A DNA stretch of 34,247 bases from Prasinococcaceae sp. CCMP 1430 (lineage: Eukaryota; Prasinodermophyta; Palmophyllophyceae; Prasinococcales; Prasinococcaceae). The notes below the pieces were generated by a model. The model ran no database searches. It saw nothing but the letters and a program-made list of their open reading frames with translations, and had not been told where the DNA came from. Below, piece by piece: positions 1-9,306 of this stretch. A program made the position numbers and the translations under genes. Position 1 is the first letter of the stretch. Each line of letters starts with the position of its first letter. Location of the stretch: NCBI GenBank assembly GCA_013416795.1, contig RQSC01000002.1:599326-633572 (forward strand). The letters run 5' to 3'.

Positions 1-228
1 CCACACACGCGCACGCCCCCCCCCGCGCGCGCCGCCGCGCACCGCATGCACGCATCACCCCGCGCCGCAAAAAGCGCCCCGCGGAAACGCGACGGAATCT
101 CCGCAAGATCTCAGTCCACAACCCCAAAAATTGCGCAATGTGACGTCACAATGCACTCAAAACACACGCGGATGTCACGCAGCAAACGCCGCGAATTGGA
201 AAACCGACGCCACGCCGAAAGGCCCGTC

Positions 229-300
229 TGTGTGTGTGTGCGTGTCAGCGTGTGTGTGTGTGTGTGGGAATGTGTGTGTGTTTTTCAGTGTGTGTGCGTG
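229..300. repeat. TG-rich microsatellite
   Basis: Runs of TG dinucleotides interrupted by CG, AA and TTTTC steps. It has no coding value in any frame. Confidence 0.9.
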
Positions 301-840
301 CAAAAAAATGCGTCGTGTCATGAGTCGTTTCCGTCGAAAACAACGGTGAATTTAGCGACAATTCGCATCGACTGCTCAAAATAAATTAACATTGTGCATA
401 AAAATCTCAACGCGCGCGTGTGTGAACGTGTGTGCGTACGCGTGTTTTTCCGCGCGCGCCGGCGGCGGCGCGGCGTGGTCCGGTGCGCCGCCAAGGGGCG
501 CGCCGTTTTCGCCATCAGATCCGAATGCGGTTTTGCGCGCCGCGCCCCGCGGGCCCGCAGGGGGACAGCGCGCGCGCCCGAATGCCGCCAAACACTGCTG
601 GCAGGGCCTGCGGCGAGGGCGACGGGGCCAGCCACACCTCCGGGGTCACCTCCCGCTTGACCTGGGTCGGGCGTCACCTACGGCCTCACCCCCGGGCTGA
701 AGTGCGCACGGCACGTGCAGTACTGTGTGTGCCGCTGGGCACGCACTGGACCGTACCGTATGTGCTCCGCACCGTCGAAGTGTTGCCACGGGAGGGGCCC
801 GTTGGGTGCGGTTTGGGGTTCGGAGCCGTTTCGCGGTTTG

Positions 841-905
841 GAGGGTTTGCGCACCCTAACCCCTAACCTCGTTATTTCGGCATTGAGGGTTTTAATGAAG
901 GGTTC
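841..905. promoter_or_regulatory. Cluster of ACCCTAA / AGGGTT motifs
   Basis: The block contains GAGGGTTTG, CACCCTAACCCCTAACC, GAGGGTTTTAA and AAGGGTTCG within 65 bases. Similar single motifs occur in other intergenic regions of this window. They resemble the plant telo-box (AAACCCTA). Calling them a promoter element is inference; a short interstitial telomere-like tract is the alternative. Confidence 0.35.
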
Positions 906-1476
906 GTATTTAGATGCATTTTCATCGGATGCCCCCGCACGGGCACACTCGAGCCGCGGGGGGGGGGGCGCAGCTGATAAAATCTGACCGAAAAAAAAAA
1001 AAAAACGGCACCGGCGCGTGCGGTTTGACCTGCGCGAGCCGTTGCGATGCGGCAGCGAGGTGACGTCGAATGCGCGTTGGCACGATGGGGGCCAAGGGAG
1101 TGGGGGTGAGAGGCTCCCGTGGTCGCATGTGACGTAAACGTGTCTTCACTGTCGTGGGCGATGCGCGCGGGCATTGGAGTTCCCCCGAGCGCAGCGCGGG
1201 GCGGCGGGCGGCGGGCAGCACGGGCGCAGGCGGGCCGCGAGACGAAGGTCCCGGCACGCGAGGAGCGTGTGCGTGTGGTGGGGGTGCTTGTGGTGTGGTG
1301 GGGGTGGGGGTGGAAGGTGCGCGTGCGGGTCCGCTGTGATCGAACGGGGGCCTGAAGCGGGCCGCAGCGCAGAGCAAGGCCCAACCACGGGCGGGCGACC
1401 CGGCCGGGGAGGGCAAAGCACGGGGGCGGGCGTTGTGAGGTTGCTGTGAGAGGTGCACGCATCCTCATCGGCAGCC

Positions 1477-3536
1477 ATGAATCGATACAAGGTCCAGAAG
1501 ATGCTTGGCGACGGCACGTACGGCTGCGTGTGGCGCGCCGTCAACCGGCAGACCTCAGAGGTGGTCGCCATCAAGAAGATGAAGCGCAAATTCTACAGCT
1601 GGGAGGAGTGCATGCAGCTCCGCGAGGTCAAGTCACTGCGTAAGCTCAACCATCCCAACGTGGTGAGGCTCAAGGAGGTCATACGCGAGAACGATGAGCT
1701 GCACCTAGTCTTCGAATTCATGGACAAAAACCTGTACCAGTGCACCAAGGACCGAGACAAGCTGCTGCAGGAGGGAAAGGTGCGCAACTGGGCCTTCCAG
1801 ATCTTGCAAAGCCTCGCGTACGTGCACAAGCATGGCTACTTCCATAGGGACCTCAAACCCGAAAACCTGCTCGTGAGCTCAAGTCCGACGGGCGGTGACG
1901 TGGTCAAATTGGCAGACTTTGGCCTGGCACGCGAGATTCGCTCGCGCCCGCCGTACACCGACTACGTGTCCACCCGCCGGTATCGCGCGCCAGAGGTTCT
2001 GTTGCGCTCGACACATTACAACTCGGCAATCGACGTGTGGGCCGCGGGCGCCATCCTGGCTGAGCTCTTCACGCTGCGGCCACTCTTCCCGGGTTCGTCC
2101 GAGGCAGACGAGATTTACAAAATATGCAGCGTGGTTGGGACGCCCACCCAGCAGAGCTGGCCGGAGGGCTTGCGCCTGGCTGAGGCCATGAAATTCAAGA
2201 TGCCTAAGTTCGCCCGCACACCGCTAGCGACACTTATCCCGACGGCATCCCCCGAGGCGATTGAGCTCATGGAGGCCATGACACGCTGGGACCCCGCCAA
2301 GAGACCTACGTGCGTGCAGTGCCTTCAGTTTCCCTTCTTCCAGGTAGGCATGAAGGTCCCGCGCGGCCCTTCGATGATCCCCGGTGGCGGCACTCGCGCG
2401 CGGCCGAGCTCGTACGGTTCGGGTGGTGCAGTCGGCGGTGACACGGGCGGGGCCAGGAATGGTGCGCCGCGTATGAACGACTGGGCAGGGACCAGAGCGC
2501 CGCTGGTTGCGGGCATGTCCAACACCATGGGCAGGTGCGCGCGCGCGAGTTTGTGCGCGCTGCACGCGCAGGCTCTGCAAACGTGTCCTTGTGTCTCTGA
2601 CACATTCGCGCAAACGCGTCTCTCGCATCCAGAAGCTATGGCAGTGCTACCAAGGCCGGCGGCGTGCTCGCCAAGGGCTCTACTAACCATCAGGTGGGGC
2701 AGCGGGCGGGCGGAGGGATGCGCCCCGCTGGGGTAGGCGGAGGGGGCGGAGGCGGCGTGCTGGGTGGAAAGTTCGGTGGTGGGCTCGGCGGCGGGAGCGG
2801 CGCGCTTGGCGGAGGGGGCGGCGCGCTCGGGGGTACAGGCGATGTTCTCGGCGGTGCTGGCGACGTGCTCGGCGGCGGCGGGGGCGTGCTCGGCGGCGGT
2901 CGTGGTGGCGTGCTCGGTGGTGGTCGTGGTGGCGTGCTCGGCGGTGGTCGTGGTGGCCTGCTCGGCGGTGGCCGTGGTTCCGTGCTCGGCGGTGGCCGTG
3001 GTTCCGTGCTCGGCGGCGGCGGCGGCGTGCTAGGCGGTGGTCGTGGTGCCGTGCTCGGCGGCGGCGGAGGCGTGCTCGGCGGTGGTCGTGGTGGCGTGCT
3101 CGGTGGCGGTCGTGGTGGTCATAACCTGCAGGCGCGGCAGAGCGCGGGGCCGTATGGCGCAGCTCGTCACGGCTCGATAGACCCTCTTGGAGGGGAAGGA
3201 GGAGGGCTGAGCCTGGGCCACAAGGCGGGAGCCAGCCGCGAGCGCTTCTCACGCGAGCGTAATAGCCGTGAGCGCAGCGGCGGCGGCGTGTTTGGCAACG
3301 CGGCAGGGGGCGTGCGCTCTTCACGCTTTCGCGCGGGTATGCCCGTCAAGCCACACGCGCTACCACCCATCGGCGCAGGCGGCCTGGGGGGCGTCAGCGT
3401 CGGTGGTGCTCCAAGGGCCCCAGGCGGTGGCGTTTGGCCCAACACTGGCGGCAAAGCTGGCCTCTATGGTGGCAACTATGGCGGCAACCACTCGAAGCCT
3501 CTGGGCGCACCATCGTACTCGGGCCCGTACAGATGA
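1477..3536 (+). CDS. RCK-family (MAK/ICK/LF4-like) protein kinase with glycine-rich tail
   Basis: Serine/threonine kinase of the CMGC RCK group; relatives such as MAK, ICK and Chlamydomonas LF4 act in cilia and limit flagellar length. Two exons, 1477-2534 and 2633-3536, encode 653 residues; the intron (98 nt) starts GTGCGCG and ends ATCCAG, and the phases match. The ATG at 1477 is chosen because relatives begin MNRY followed by a GDGTYG loop. Visible: glycine loop 11-16, Lys33, Glu50, HRDLKPEN 123-130, DFG 147-149, dual-phosphorylation TDY 161-163, APE 171-173, and a domain end near FPFFQVG (285-291). Arg168 replaces the Trp usual in STRWYRAPE. The tail from about residue 400 is almost pure Gly with Val-Leu and Arg, from a 24-bp DNA repeat. 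The ciliary role is inferred from family membership; the kinase call is firm. Confidence 0.93.
2757..3120 (+). repeat. 24-bp minisatellite encoding VLGGGRGG units
   Basis: A roughly 24-bp unit encoding VLGGGRGG or close variants repeats about a dozen times within the second exon of the kinase gene. It is regular from about 2875 to 3118 and more diverged upstream. It stays in frame and encodes most of the RGG/GGG-rich kinase tail. Confidence 0.9.
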
Positions 3537-3801
3537 GCGGGAGTAGCCATGGCGCTCTCGTCGCATCGGCGATCAAGGGCCAGCAGCAAGGTGGACGCGG
3601 GCCCGAACGTACCGGCTTGAGGGACCGAGTAAAATCCAACCCGATGTGGTGCACACGGGATGCCGCGGCGGCAGCTTCGCTCGTGTCTGGAAAAGCGCCT
3701 TGCTAGAGAGCATCGCAGCGCATCCACGCTGCCTCCTCTCACTTGCCGGTGCTCAAAAATGAAAAGAATAGTACTAGTCGAATGAATAGTCTCTTGAGCG
3801 C

Positions 3802-6800
3802 TCAATCGCCCGCCTGTTCGCACCCGATCGCAGCAAGGAAGTTTCGCGTGTTGCTAGCAGCCTTGCGCACAGCACTGTCTGCCGCGCGCACTGCGTGATT
3901 CGAGCGTCCGTCGCCCGCGGAGGAGAACGCAGCATACGCGCGGTACACCTTCGCTGCGAGTGGCCTTGTGTCGCCAGTACCCTGCGGCACGTACCGCTCA
4001 CTGAGGGGTGAGCGCTGCCGCTCGAGCTCCGCAATTGCCGCCACGTGATCGAACGCTCTCCCGCCCAGCATAGGCATCTTGCTCAGCGCACTGACGACGC
4101 AGTGCGCGAGTCGAGCGAGCGTGAGTGCGCGCGCGTGAGAGAAATCACACCAGTCAGCGCACTCACGGTCGTACCACACGCGCACGTGCACCGTGGCACC
4201 TACGCACGCACACGGAATGCAGAGAGGCTGCCTGCAAGGCCAGGGTCGCAAAGCGGCGCATCTGGAAGCGCACCTCCCCCTGTCGTACTCGCACTCGCCG
4301 CCCAATGGTGTGGGCTGCACCACGAAAATACGTCGTCCGCTGAGCGGGTGCTCGCGCACGACCACGCCCTCCCACTTGTTTGTCACCCAATCGGGCATGC
4401 CGCCACCGTGTTGACCGCGTGCATAGTATCGTGGCAAGCATGCGCGGCTGAGGTCGCGCACGAAGGCAGCATCGGCGTCGTGTAGGTGGGCACGGCGGTC
4501 ATTACCACCCCTGCTGTTCAGTAGCGCACCCTCCAGGATGGCTTCGGCTTTCGCGAGCACGTGCGCGCACGAGCGGTAGGGCTGATTTGCGAGCACAACA
4601 GGCGGCACCAGCGCGTCAGAAGTACCCGCGAGTTTGCGTGTGCGCGCACCACGCGATTGCACGCCCCGCCCACTCGGTGCCCGCGCGGGCGCTCTCGCCT
4701 CCGATCGGCCGCAGGCGGTAGCTTGTGCAGGACCCGCTCCCCCCGTGCCCATTGCCGAGACCCGCGCGAACTGCAGCGCGTCGTCCAGGTGCCTGAGCGT
4801 TTCGACAGCGAGAATTGCGCGAGATCGCGTGTTCCATCTGGCGGCCGCTGCGCGCTGGGGTACGCCAGGCCCACAGAAGGGCGCGGGATTGCGCACATCG
4901 ACACGCACTTCTGGATCGAGGATGCGCGTCCCCAGATGCTGTGCGTCGAGTGTTCCGAACGGCATCGAACTGAGCACGCGCAAGACTTCGCTGAGCGCGT
5001 TGCGGTGTTCGTCGGAGAGGCCAGTTGGGACGCGAGGCGATGATCGCTCCTTATCGCCCTTCCTGCCACGGCGGGTGGCGCGCTCTTCCTCCGAGTCAGC
5101 GAGTCCGTCCGTGTGAGCGCTCGTGAGCGCATCCAGCCTCGCCCGCACGGCCTCTGCGACGAGCTCAAAAGCGCATTCGTAGCTGTCAGCCTCGAGCGAC
5201 CCAGCAAGGCGTGCTGCAGCCACGGGGACCGCCAGGGTGAGGAGTGCCGTGGCCACGTGATGGGGCCGGTCGACGCCAGCGGCGGCATCCAGTGCCACCG
5301 CGCAGGCCACCATCGACTCGAAGACGCGTTCCGTACACACGTCTTTCATTGCGCTGCCGTCTGCGTCTGAGGTTGCGTTGCTCGCCTCTTGCGCATCTGC
5401 GGAAGCCTCGATCGCTCGCGCCTGCACAGGCAACAAGTAAGGCAGCAGACCGAGCTCGCGCAACAGGTAGAGGCTCTCCGCGGCTTTGCCGTAGCAGAGC
5501 AGGCTGCCTACCTCCTTCTGCAGCCGCGAGGCGTTTTCGTCCGCGAGCAGGTGTGCACGCGCGCGCACCGCCTGCGCGACTGCACTAGGAAACCAACCAC
5601 CGATGCGCGTGGCCACGCGAACCGCCCGCAGCATGCAGGGTGGATCGTCGCGGAAGAGTGACATGGGGTGGTCGATGGTGTCGACGCGACGCTCCTGCAA
5701 GTCACGCAACCCACCGACCGCGTCGTAAACGACATTGGCCTGCGTGTCCCAAGTGAGGCCGTTCACCGTGAAGTCGCGCGTGATCATGTTCTGCACCCAC
5801 TCCGCGTCGAGCGCGGACGGACCGGCAACGACCGCGCCTTGTGCGCTCTCAGATGAGCTTTCGGGTCGCCCACGCGGGCCAGCATCGGGGACGAGCTCGA
5901 GCGAGGCGGCCGCATCCTCGGCAATGGCACGCGCGGCTCGTGCGTTGCGCACGTTTGCACGGTGTGGCCGCCGCCTATCGCTAGCGGCTCCCAGGGTATC
6001 GCGTGCGCCCAGCTCGAATGTCTCGCCAGCGGCGCTGCCAGCGCCCTTGCCAGCACCCCCGCGGGTCTGCACAATAACAAGCTGTAGCGTGCGACCGAGG
6101 ATGCGCGTGCGAAATGGCGGCTTTGAGAGCGAACGCACGGCTTCCGCGGGGCTGACGTCGGTGGTGACGTCTATGTCCTTGGGCGTCGCACCCAGCAAAA
6201 TGTCGCGCACGGCACCGCCCTGCACGTACGCCGCCGCACCGGACTCTGCCAGCACGCCCACGCACTGACGAATGGAGCGCGGTATGCACGCACGCGCGTC
6301 GAGAAGGTGCGTGCGCGCGCCGTAGGCAGCGAGGCCCATAAAGCGCGGGTAGGCCTCGTCTAGCGACCCAGCTGCATCCTGCAGGCGACCTGCCTCGGGC
6401 AAGCGCTCTCTCGCGCTCGCGCTCGCGCTCTCACTCGCCGCTCGCCGCTGCATTTCCTGCGTCCGCCGCCCCTGGTGCTCATTCTCATCCTCCCACTGCT
6501 GCTGCTGCTGCTGCTGCTGACGCCGCCGCGCGACGCTTTGCCGCCGCCCGAGCGCGTCAAGATGCCCAAGAACGTCGCGGAAGTCGCCGCCGAGCGTGAC
6601 GCGATGCTCTGCTCCATCCGAGCCCGCACCGACGGCGTCGGCAGCGAGTTTGGCCGCGCCATCCACTATGAGGTCGGCCCAGGCCATGCCATTGAGCGCG
6701 GAAGCTGCAGCGCTCGCGCACGCGGTGTTTGCGACGCGCACCTGCGCGGCGCCCGTTGCACCCACGCGCGGCGGGCGATGGATGACCATCTGCGCCGCAG

Positions 6801-6891
6801 CGCTCGCCCCGGCGTGCGGCGCGAGTGCTGCAGCGAGCGCGGCAGCTCCGACTTCCGGCCCGACGTTTTCAACGAAGACCGTGTCGCCCAT
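3802..6891 (-). CDS. CCA-adding enzyme / poly(A) polymerase-like nucleotidyltransferase with extra domains
   Basis: Class II nucleotidyltransferase, the family that adds CCA to tRNA 3' ends or poly(A) tails in bacteria and organelles. From the first in-frame ATG (6891) it has 1029 residues, over twice the usual 400-500. Visible: GGAVRD 225-230; catalytic DxD in KDIDVTTD (239-241); RDFTVNGLTWD 372-382; and FRDDPPCMLRAVRVA (413-427), matching the EDPLRMLRA motif. Residues 1-78 read like an RRM fold (TVFVENVGP, AAQVRVANT, ADLIVDG), followed by polyglutamine 125-132. About 400 residues after the head domain match nothing I recognise. The frame stays open upstream to 7176 with a hydrophobic, Leu/Ala-rich stretch but no ATG, so a 5' exon with a targeting peptide is possible. 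CCA addition cannot be told from polyadenylation by eye. Confidence 0.87.
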   Translation of the reverse strand: MGDTVFVENVGPEVGAAALAAALAPHAGASAAAQMVIHRPPRVGATGAAQVRVANTACASAAASALNGMAWADLIVDGAAKLAADAVGAGSDGAEHRVTLGGDFRDVLGHLDALGRRQSVARRRQQQQQQQQWEDENEHQGRRTQEMQRRAASESASASARERLPEAGRLQDAAGSLDEAYPRFMGLAAYGARTHLLDARACIPRSIRQCVGVLAESGAAAYVQGGAVRDILLGATPKDIDVTTDVSPAEAVRSLSKPPFRTRILGRTLQLVIVQTRGGAGKGAGSAAGETFELGARDTLGAASDRRRPHRANVRNARAARAIAEDAAASLELVPDAGPRGRPESSSESAQGAVVAGPSALDAEWVQNMITRDFTVNGLTWDTQANVVYDAVGGLRDLQERRVDTIDHPMSLFRDDPPCMLRAVRVATRIGGWFPSAVAQAVRARAHLLADENASRLQKEVGSLLCYGKAAESLYLLRELGLLPYLLPVQARAIEASADAQEASNATSDADGSAMKDVCTERVFESMVACAVALDAAAGVDRPHHVATALLTLAVPVAAARLAGSLEADSYECAFELVAEAVRARLDALTSAHTDGLADSEEERATRRGRKGDKERSSPRVPTGLSDEHRNALSEVLRVLSSMPFGTLDAQHLGTRILDPEVRVDVRNPAPFCGPGVPQRAAAARWNTRSRAILAVETLRHLDDALQFARVSAMGTGGAGPAQATACGRSEARAPARAPSGRGVQSRGARTRKLAGTSDALVPPVVLANQPYRSCAHVLAKAEAILEGALLNSRGGNDRRAHLHDADAAFVRDLSRACLPRYYARGQHGGGMPDWVTNKWEGVVVREHPLSGRRIFVVQPTPLGGECEYDRGRCASRCAALRPWPCRQPLCIPCACVGATVHVRVWYDRECADWCDFSHARALTLARLAHCVVSALSKMPMLGGRAFDHVAAIAELERQRSPLSERYVPQGTGDTRPLAAKVYRAYAAFSSAGDGRSNHAVRAADSAVRKAASNTRNFLAAIGCEQAGD
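6494..6522 (-). repeat. CAG repeat encoding polyglutamine
   Basis: A CTG run on the + strand, CAG in the gene, codes for eight glutamines between the RRM-like region and the nucleotidyltransferase head of the CCA/PAP gene. It may be length-polymorphic. Confidence 0.85.
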
Positions 6892-8064
6892 GGCCTCGGC
6901 GCGCAGCGCCTGCGTACCACTCTTGGCCTGCTCTCGGCCCAGCGGTGCTCGCCGGCGGCGCGGTTGCTGGTGCTGGGCGGCTCCGCTGGTGCGCGCCGGC
7001 CGCTCCGCTGCGTCCCTCAGCCTCGCCGCGCGGTCCTTGCGCGCGAGGGCGAGCGCCTCCCTGTGGTGCTGCCCCCACCGCCGCGGGAGCTGCAGGCTGG
7101 CAGCAGCAAGCAGCAGCAGAGCCTGCAGCAGAGCCTGCAGAGGGCCTCGATATCGATCTCGGTCGGAAGGTTCCAAAAGCCCAATCCAATTCCGGACCAG
7201 AAGCAGGCCGTCAGCGACGCGGAGTCACATTCGTCCACGGTACAATGCTCCGCAGCACTCTTTCATAATCAATCAATCCAAAGTCAGAGTCAACGAGCCA
7301 GCACGCACGCCACGAGCGAACGACGAGCGCAGAAGGAAAAGTGTGGCGTCCCTTGCCAAAGGCGGATGTACTCCCGCGTGGGATTCACCAGCATGAGTCA
7401 GAGAGAGTGGGATTGAAGGAGTGAACCACCCCGAATGCAAATGCTGATGACTGAGTGAAGGGGGATTGCGCGGGAGCGCGCCGCGCGCGCCATTGCGCGC
7501 GCGGCAGCCAGAGTCCTACAAGAGGCAAGCCGGAATGTGTGGATGGTGCGGGATGGGGGGAAAGGAAGGGGGGTGGGTGCGGGGGAGGAAGAGGACGCGG
7601 CCCCCGCCTGCGCGCTCTCTGGCGCCGCCGCCTCGCCGGCCGAGAGCCTCGAGCCCCGAGCAATTCGAACCCTTTTCCCATCACCCTAAAACACACCCCA
7701 AACTGCGGGGACCGCCGCGCGCGCACGCGCGCTGCGCCGGTGCATATCCGAATCGGGAGGCGCCGAACCCCCAACCGCCCCGCCCCCGCTCGCGCATCAG
7801 ATCGCACCCGGCTCAACCCAACGATCCAAACCCTACCGCAAATATCACACCCCGGCCGCGCGCGCATGCGCGCGCGCGCGCGCGCGCGCGCGCGGCCACC
7901 GCCGAAACCTCAACCCGGCCCCGCNCCGACGCCCGTGGCGGGGTCTCGCGCCGGGCGGTCGGAGCGTGTGAGTTGGGGGGAGGGTGGTGGGGGTGGGGCG
8001 GGTGGGGGCGCCGCGGACACGAGGAGGGAGGCCGCGCCGTCGGTGAGAGGGGCGCAAGCGAGCG
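6892..8064. other. Divergent intergenic region between CCA/PAP and thioredoxin genes
   Basis: No gene is supported on either strand. On the minus strand, 6892-7176 is open in the CCA/PAP frame without an ATG and could be a 5' exon part. The rest contains two ACCCTA-type motifs (about 7682-7690 and 7828-7836), a CG dinucleotide run (7868-7895) and one unknown base (7925). Promoters of both genes should lie here. Confidence 0.55.
7868..7895. repeat. CG dinucleotide microsatellite
   Basis: An almost pure alternating CG run, followed 30 bases later by an unknown base (7925). Such tracts are hard to sequence and can form Z-DNA. Confidence 0.9.
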
Positions 8065-8775
8065 ATGGCTTCGCGGTGTGCGTGCTCGATGGTGGCCCCG
8101 CGTGGGACCGGGGGCCATCGCGGCACATATGGCGGCACGGCGCAGCGCTCGCGGCCGCCGGTGCGGCGGCCGCGGCGTTCGGGGACGGCCAGCGCCGCCG
8201 GGGTGGAGACGAGCAAGAGCTCGGCGGGCAAGAGCTCGCCCGAGTGGTGGACGATGAACAGCGCCCCCAACATGGTCGACGTGGGTTCGACCGTTGAGTT
8301 CGTCGACGCGCTCGCGAACGCAGGGGACAAACTTGTGGTAGCCGACTTCTACGCGACGTGGTGCGGCGCGTGCCGCGCGCTCTACCCGAAGCTCTGTCAG
8401 ATCGCGACCAAGAATCCCGACGTGATTTTCCTCAAGGTGAATCTCGCCGAAAACAAGAAGATGTGCAAGCAGCTCGGCGTCAAGATGCTGCCGTACTTCC
8501 ACCTGTACCGCGGCCGGCGCGGCAAGATAGCACAGTTCACCTGTAGCATCTCAAAGGTGAAGCGACTGCGCGACGCCATCAGCGAGCACACCGGGGAGAA
8601 TTGGGACGCGGATGGGCCTTTGCGGCACGACGCCGACGTGACGGCCGAGCTCGCCGCGCTGCTCAGCGGCGAGGCGAGCAGCGTCAGCAGCGATCCGGAT
8701 GGGTTGGGGAGCGAAAGCGACGGAAACTCCACTAATCCCGCGGCGGGCGCGGCTCCTGCACGCACCGACAAGTAG
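8065..8775 (+). CDS. ACHT-like plastid thioredoxin
   Basis: Thioredoxin-fold oxidoreductase of 236 residues, single exon, starting at the ATG at 8065. The core (about 61-180) resembles plant atypical Cys/His-rich thioredoxins (ACHT): a WW near 61, PNMVDV, then DFYATWCGACRALYPKLC with active site WCGAC at 99-103, cis-Pro143 in KMLPYFHLYRG, and extra cysteines at 111, 134 and 160. The first 60 residues are rich in Arg, Ser, Thr, Ala and Gly with few acidic residues, as in plastid transit peptides, so a stromal location is inferred. ACHT proteins pass oxidising equivalents to plastid enzymes. The last 50 residues are acidic and Ser-rich, probably disordered. It ends convergent with the next minus-strand gene, 531 bp away. 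Confidence 0.92.
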   Translation: MASRCACSMVAPRGTGGHRGTYGGTAQRSRPPVRRPRRSGTASAAGVETSKSSAGKSSPEWWTMNSAPNMVDVGSTVEFVDALANAGDKLVVADFYATWCGACRALYPKLCQIATKNPDVIFLKVNLAENKKMCKQLGVKMLPYFHLYRGRRGKIAQFTCSISKVKRLRDAISEHTGENWDADGPLRHDADVTAELAALLSGEASSVSSDPDGLGSESDGNSTNPAAGAAPARTDK

Positions 8776-9306
8776 TGCCCGTGCGCGTCTCGCGCTGCTC
8801 ATGACGCACTGACAGAGCAGGCGGCGACCACATATCTTGGTGGGCGACGTCTTTGGCATTGGTCATTGGATTAATTACAGTACACACATTTCGTACACAG
8901 CTGCTCACGCGCCTTGTGCCGCCAGTGCCTTGGCGTTGCCACGCGCAGCGCGTCAGCGGCGCCCTCCTGCGACGCGAGCGCTTCCGCTTCGACGCGCAGC
9001 TGCTGGGCGAGGAAGACGTCACCTCCTTCGCGTGTCTCCTCGCCCGCCTGGCGCGCCGGCGTCCGACTCCGAGGGCGTCATGCGCATACGAGACGCGGCG
9101 AGGCCGGTGGCGTTGGCATTTCGCACCCGCGCGGCTTGAATGGCACATGCGAAGCACAAGCGGTGGGCGCACAGCGCCCCTGCCATCAGCGTGGAGGCGG
9201 CGCGAGAGCGCGTGGATACATATACAGCGCCACTTACGGGTACCAGACCTGCGGAGCGACTGCGGCGCGACAGTCGCGCGGTGCGAGGTGCGGGCGCGAG
9301 GGCGCA
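8776..9306. other. Convergent intergenic region
   Basis: This lies between the 3' ends of the thioredoxin gene (+) and the basic-protein gene (-). The open frames are GC-biased and show no motif. It must hold both 3' UTRs; no clear polyadenylation signal was identified. Confidence 0.55.

Larger units (their letters stand above)
1..1476. other. Gene-free 5' region upstream of the kinase gene
   Basis: No convincing coding region is visible here; the open frames are GC-biased, low in complexity and without recognisable motifs. The stretch holds a TG/CG-rich microsatellite (about 229-300), an 11-base G run (about 958-968), a 15-base A run (991-1005) and a cluster of ACCCTAA/AGGGTT motifs (841-905). 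The last part presumably contains the promoter and 5' UTR of the kinase gene, but no TATA-like element could be assigned. Confidence 0.6.

Noticed and set aside
853-868. Telomere array
   Set aside because: Only about two CCCTAA-like units are present, far too few for a telomere, and genes follow on one side without subtelomeric repeats.
1453-1476. Upstream GTG as start of the kinase
   Set aside because: The conserved family N terminus begins at the ATG at 1477, and eukaryotic nuclear genes rarely use GTG.
4125-4200. A GTGAGT...GTCAG interval in the nucleotidyltransferase gene as an intron
   Set aside because: Removing it shifts the frame to an immediate stop; the unspliced frame is open, so no intron was called.
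6475-7416. Plus-strand frame beginning with a leucine run that looks like a signal peptide
   Set aside because: The leucines come from the CTG strand of the CAG repeat; the minus strand encodes the nucleotidyltransferase.
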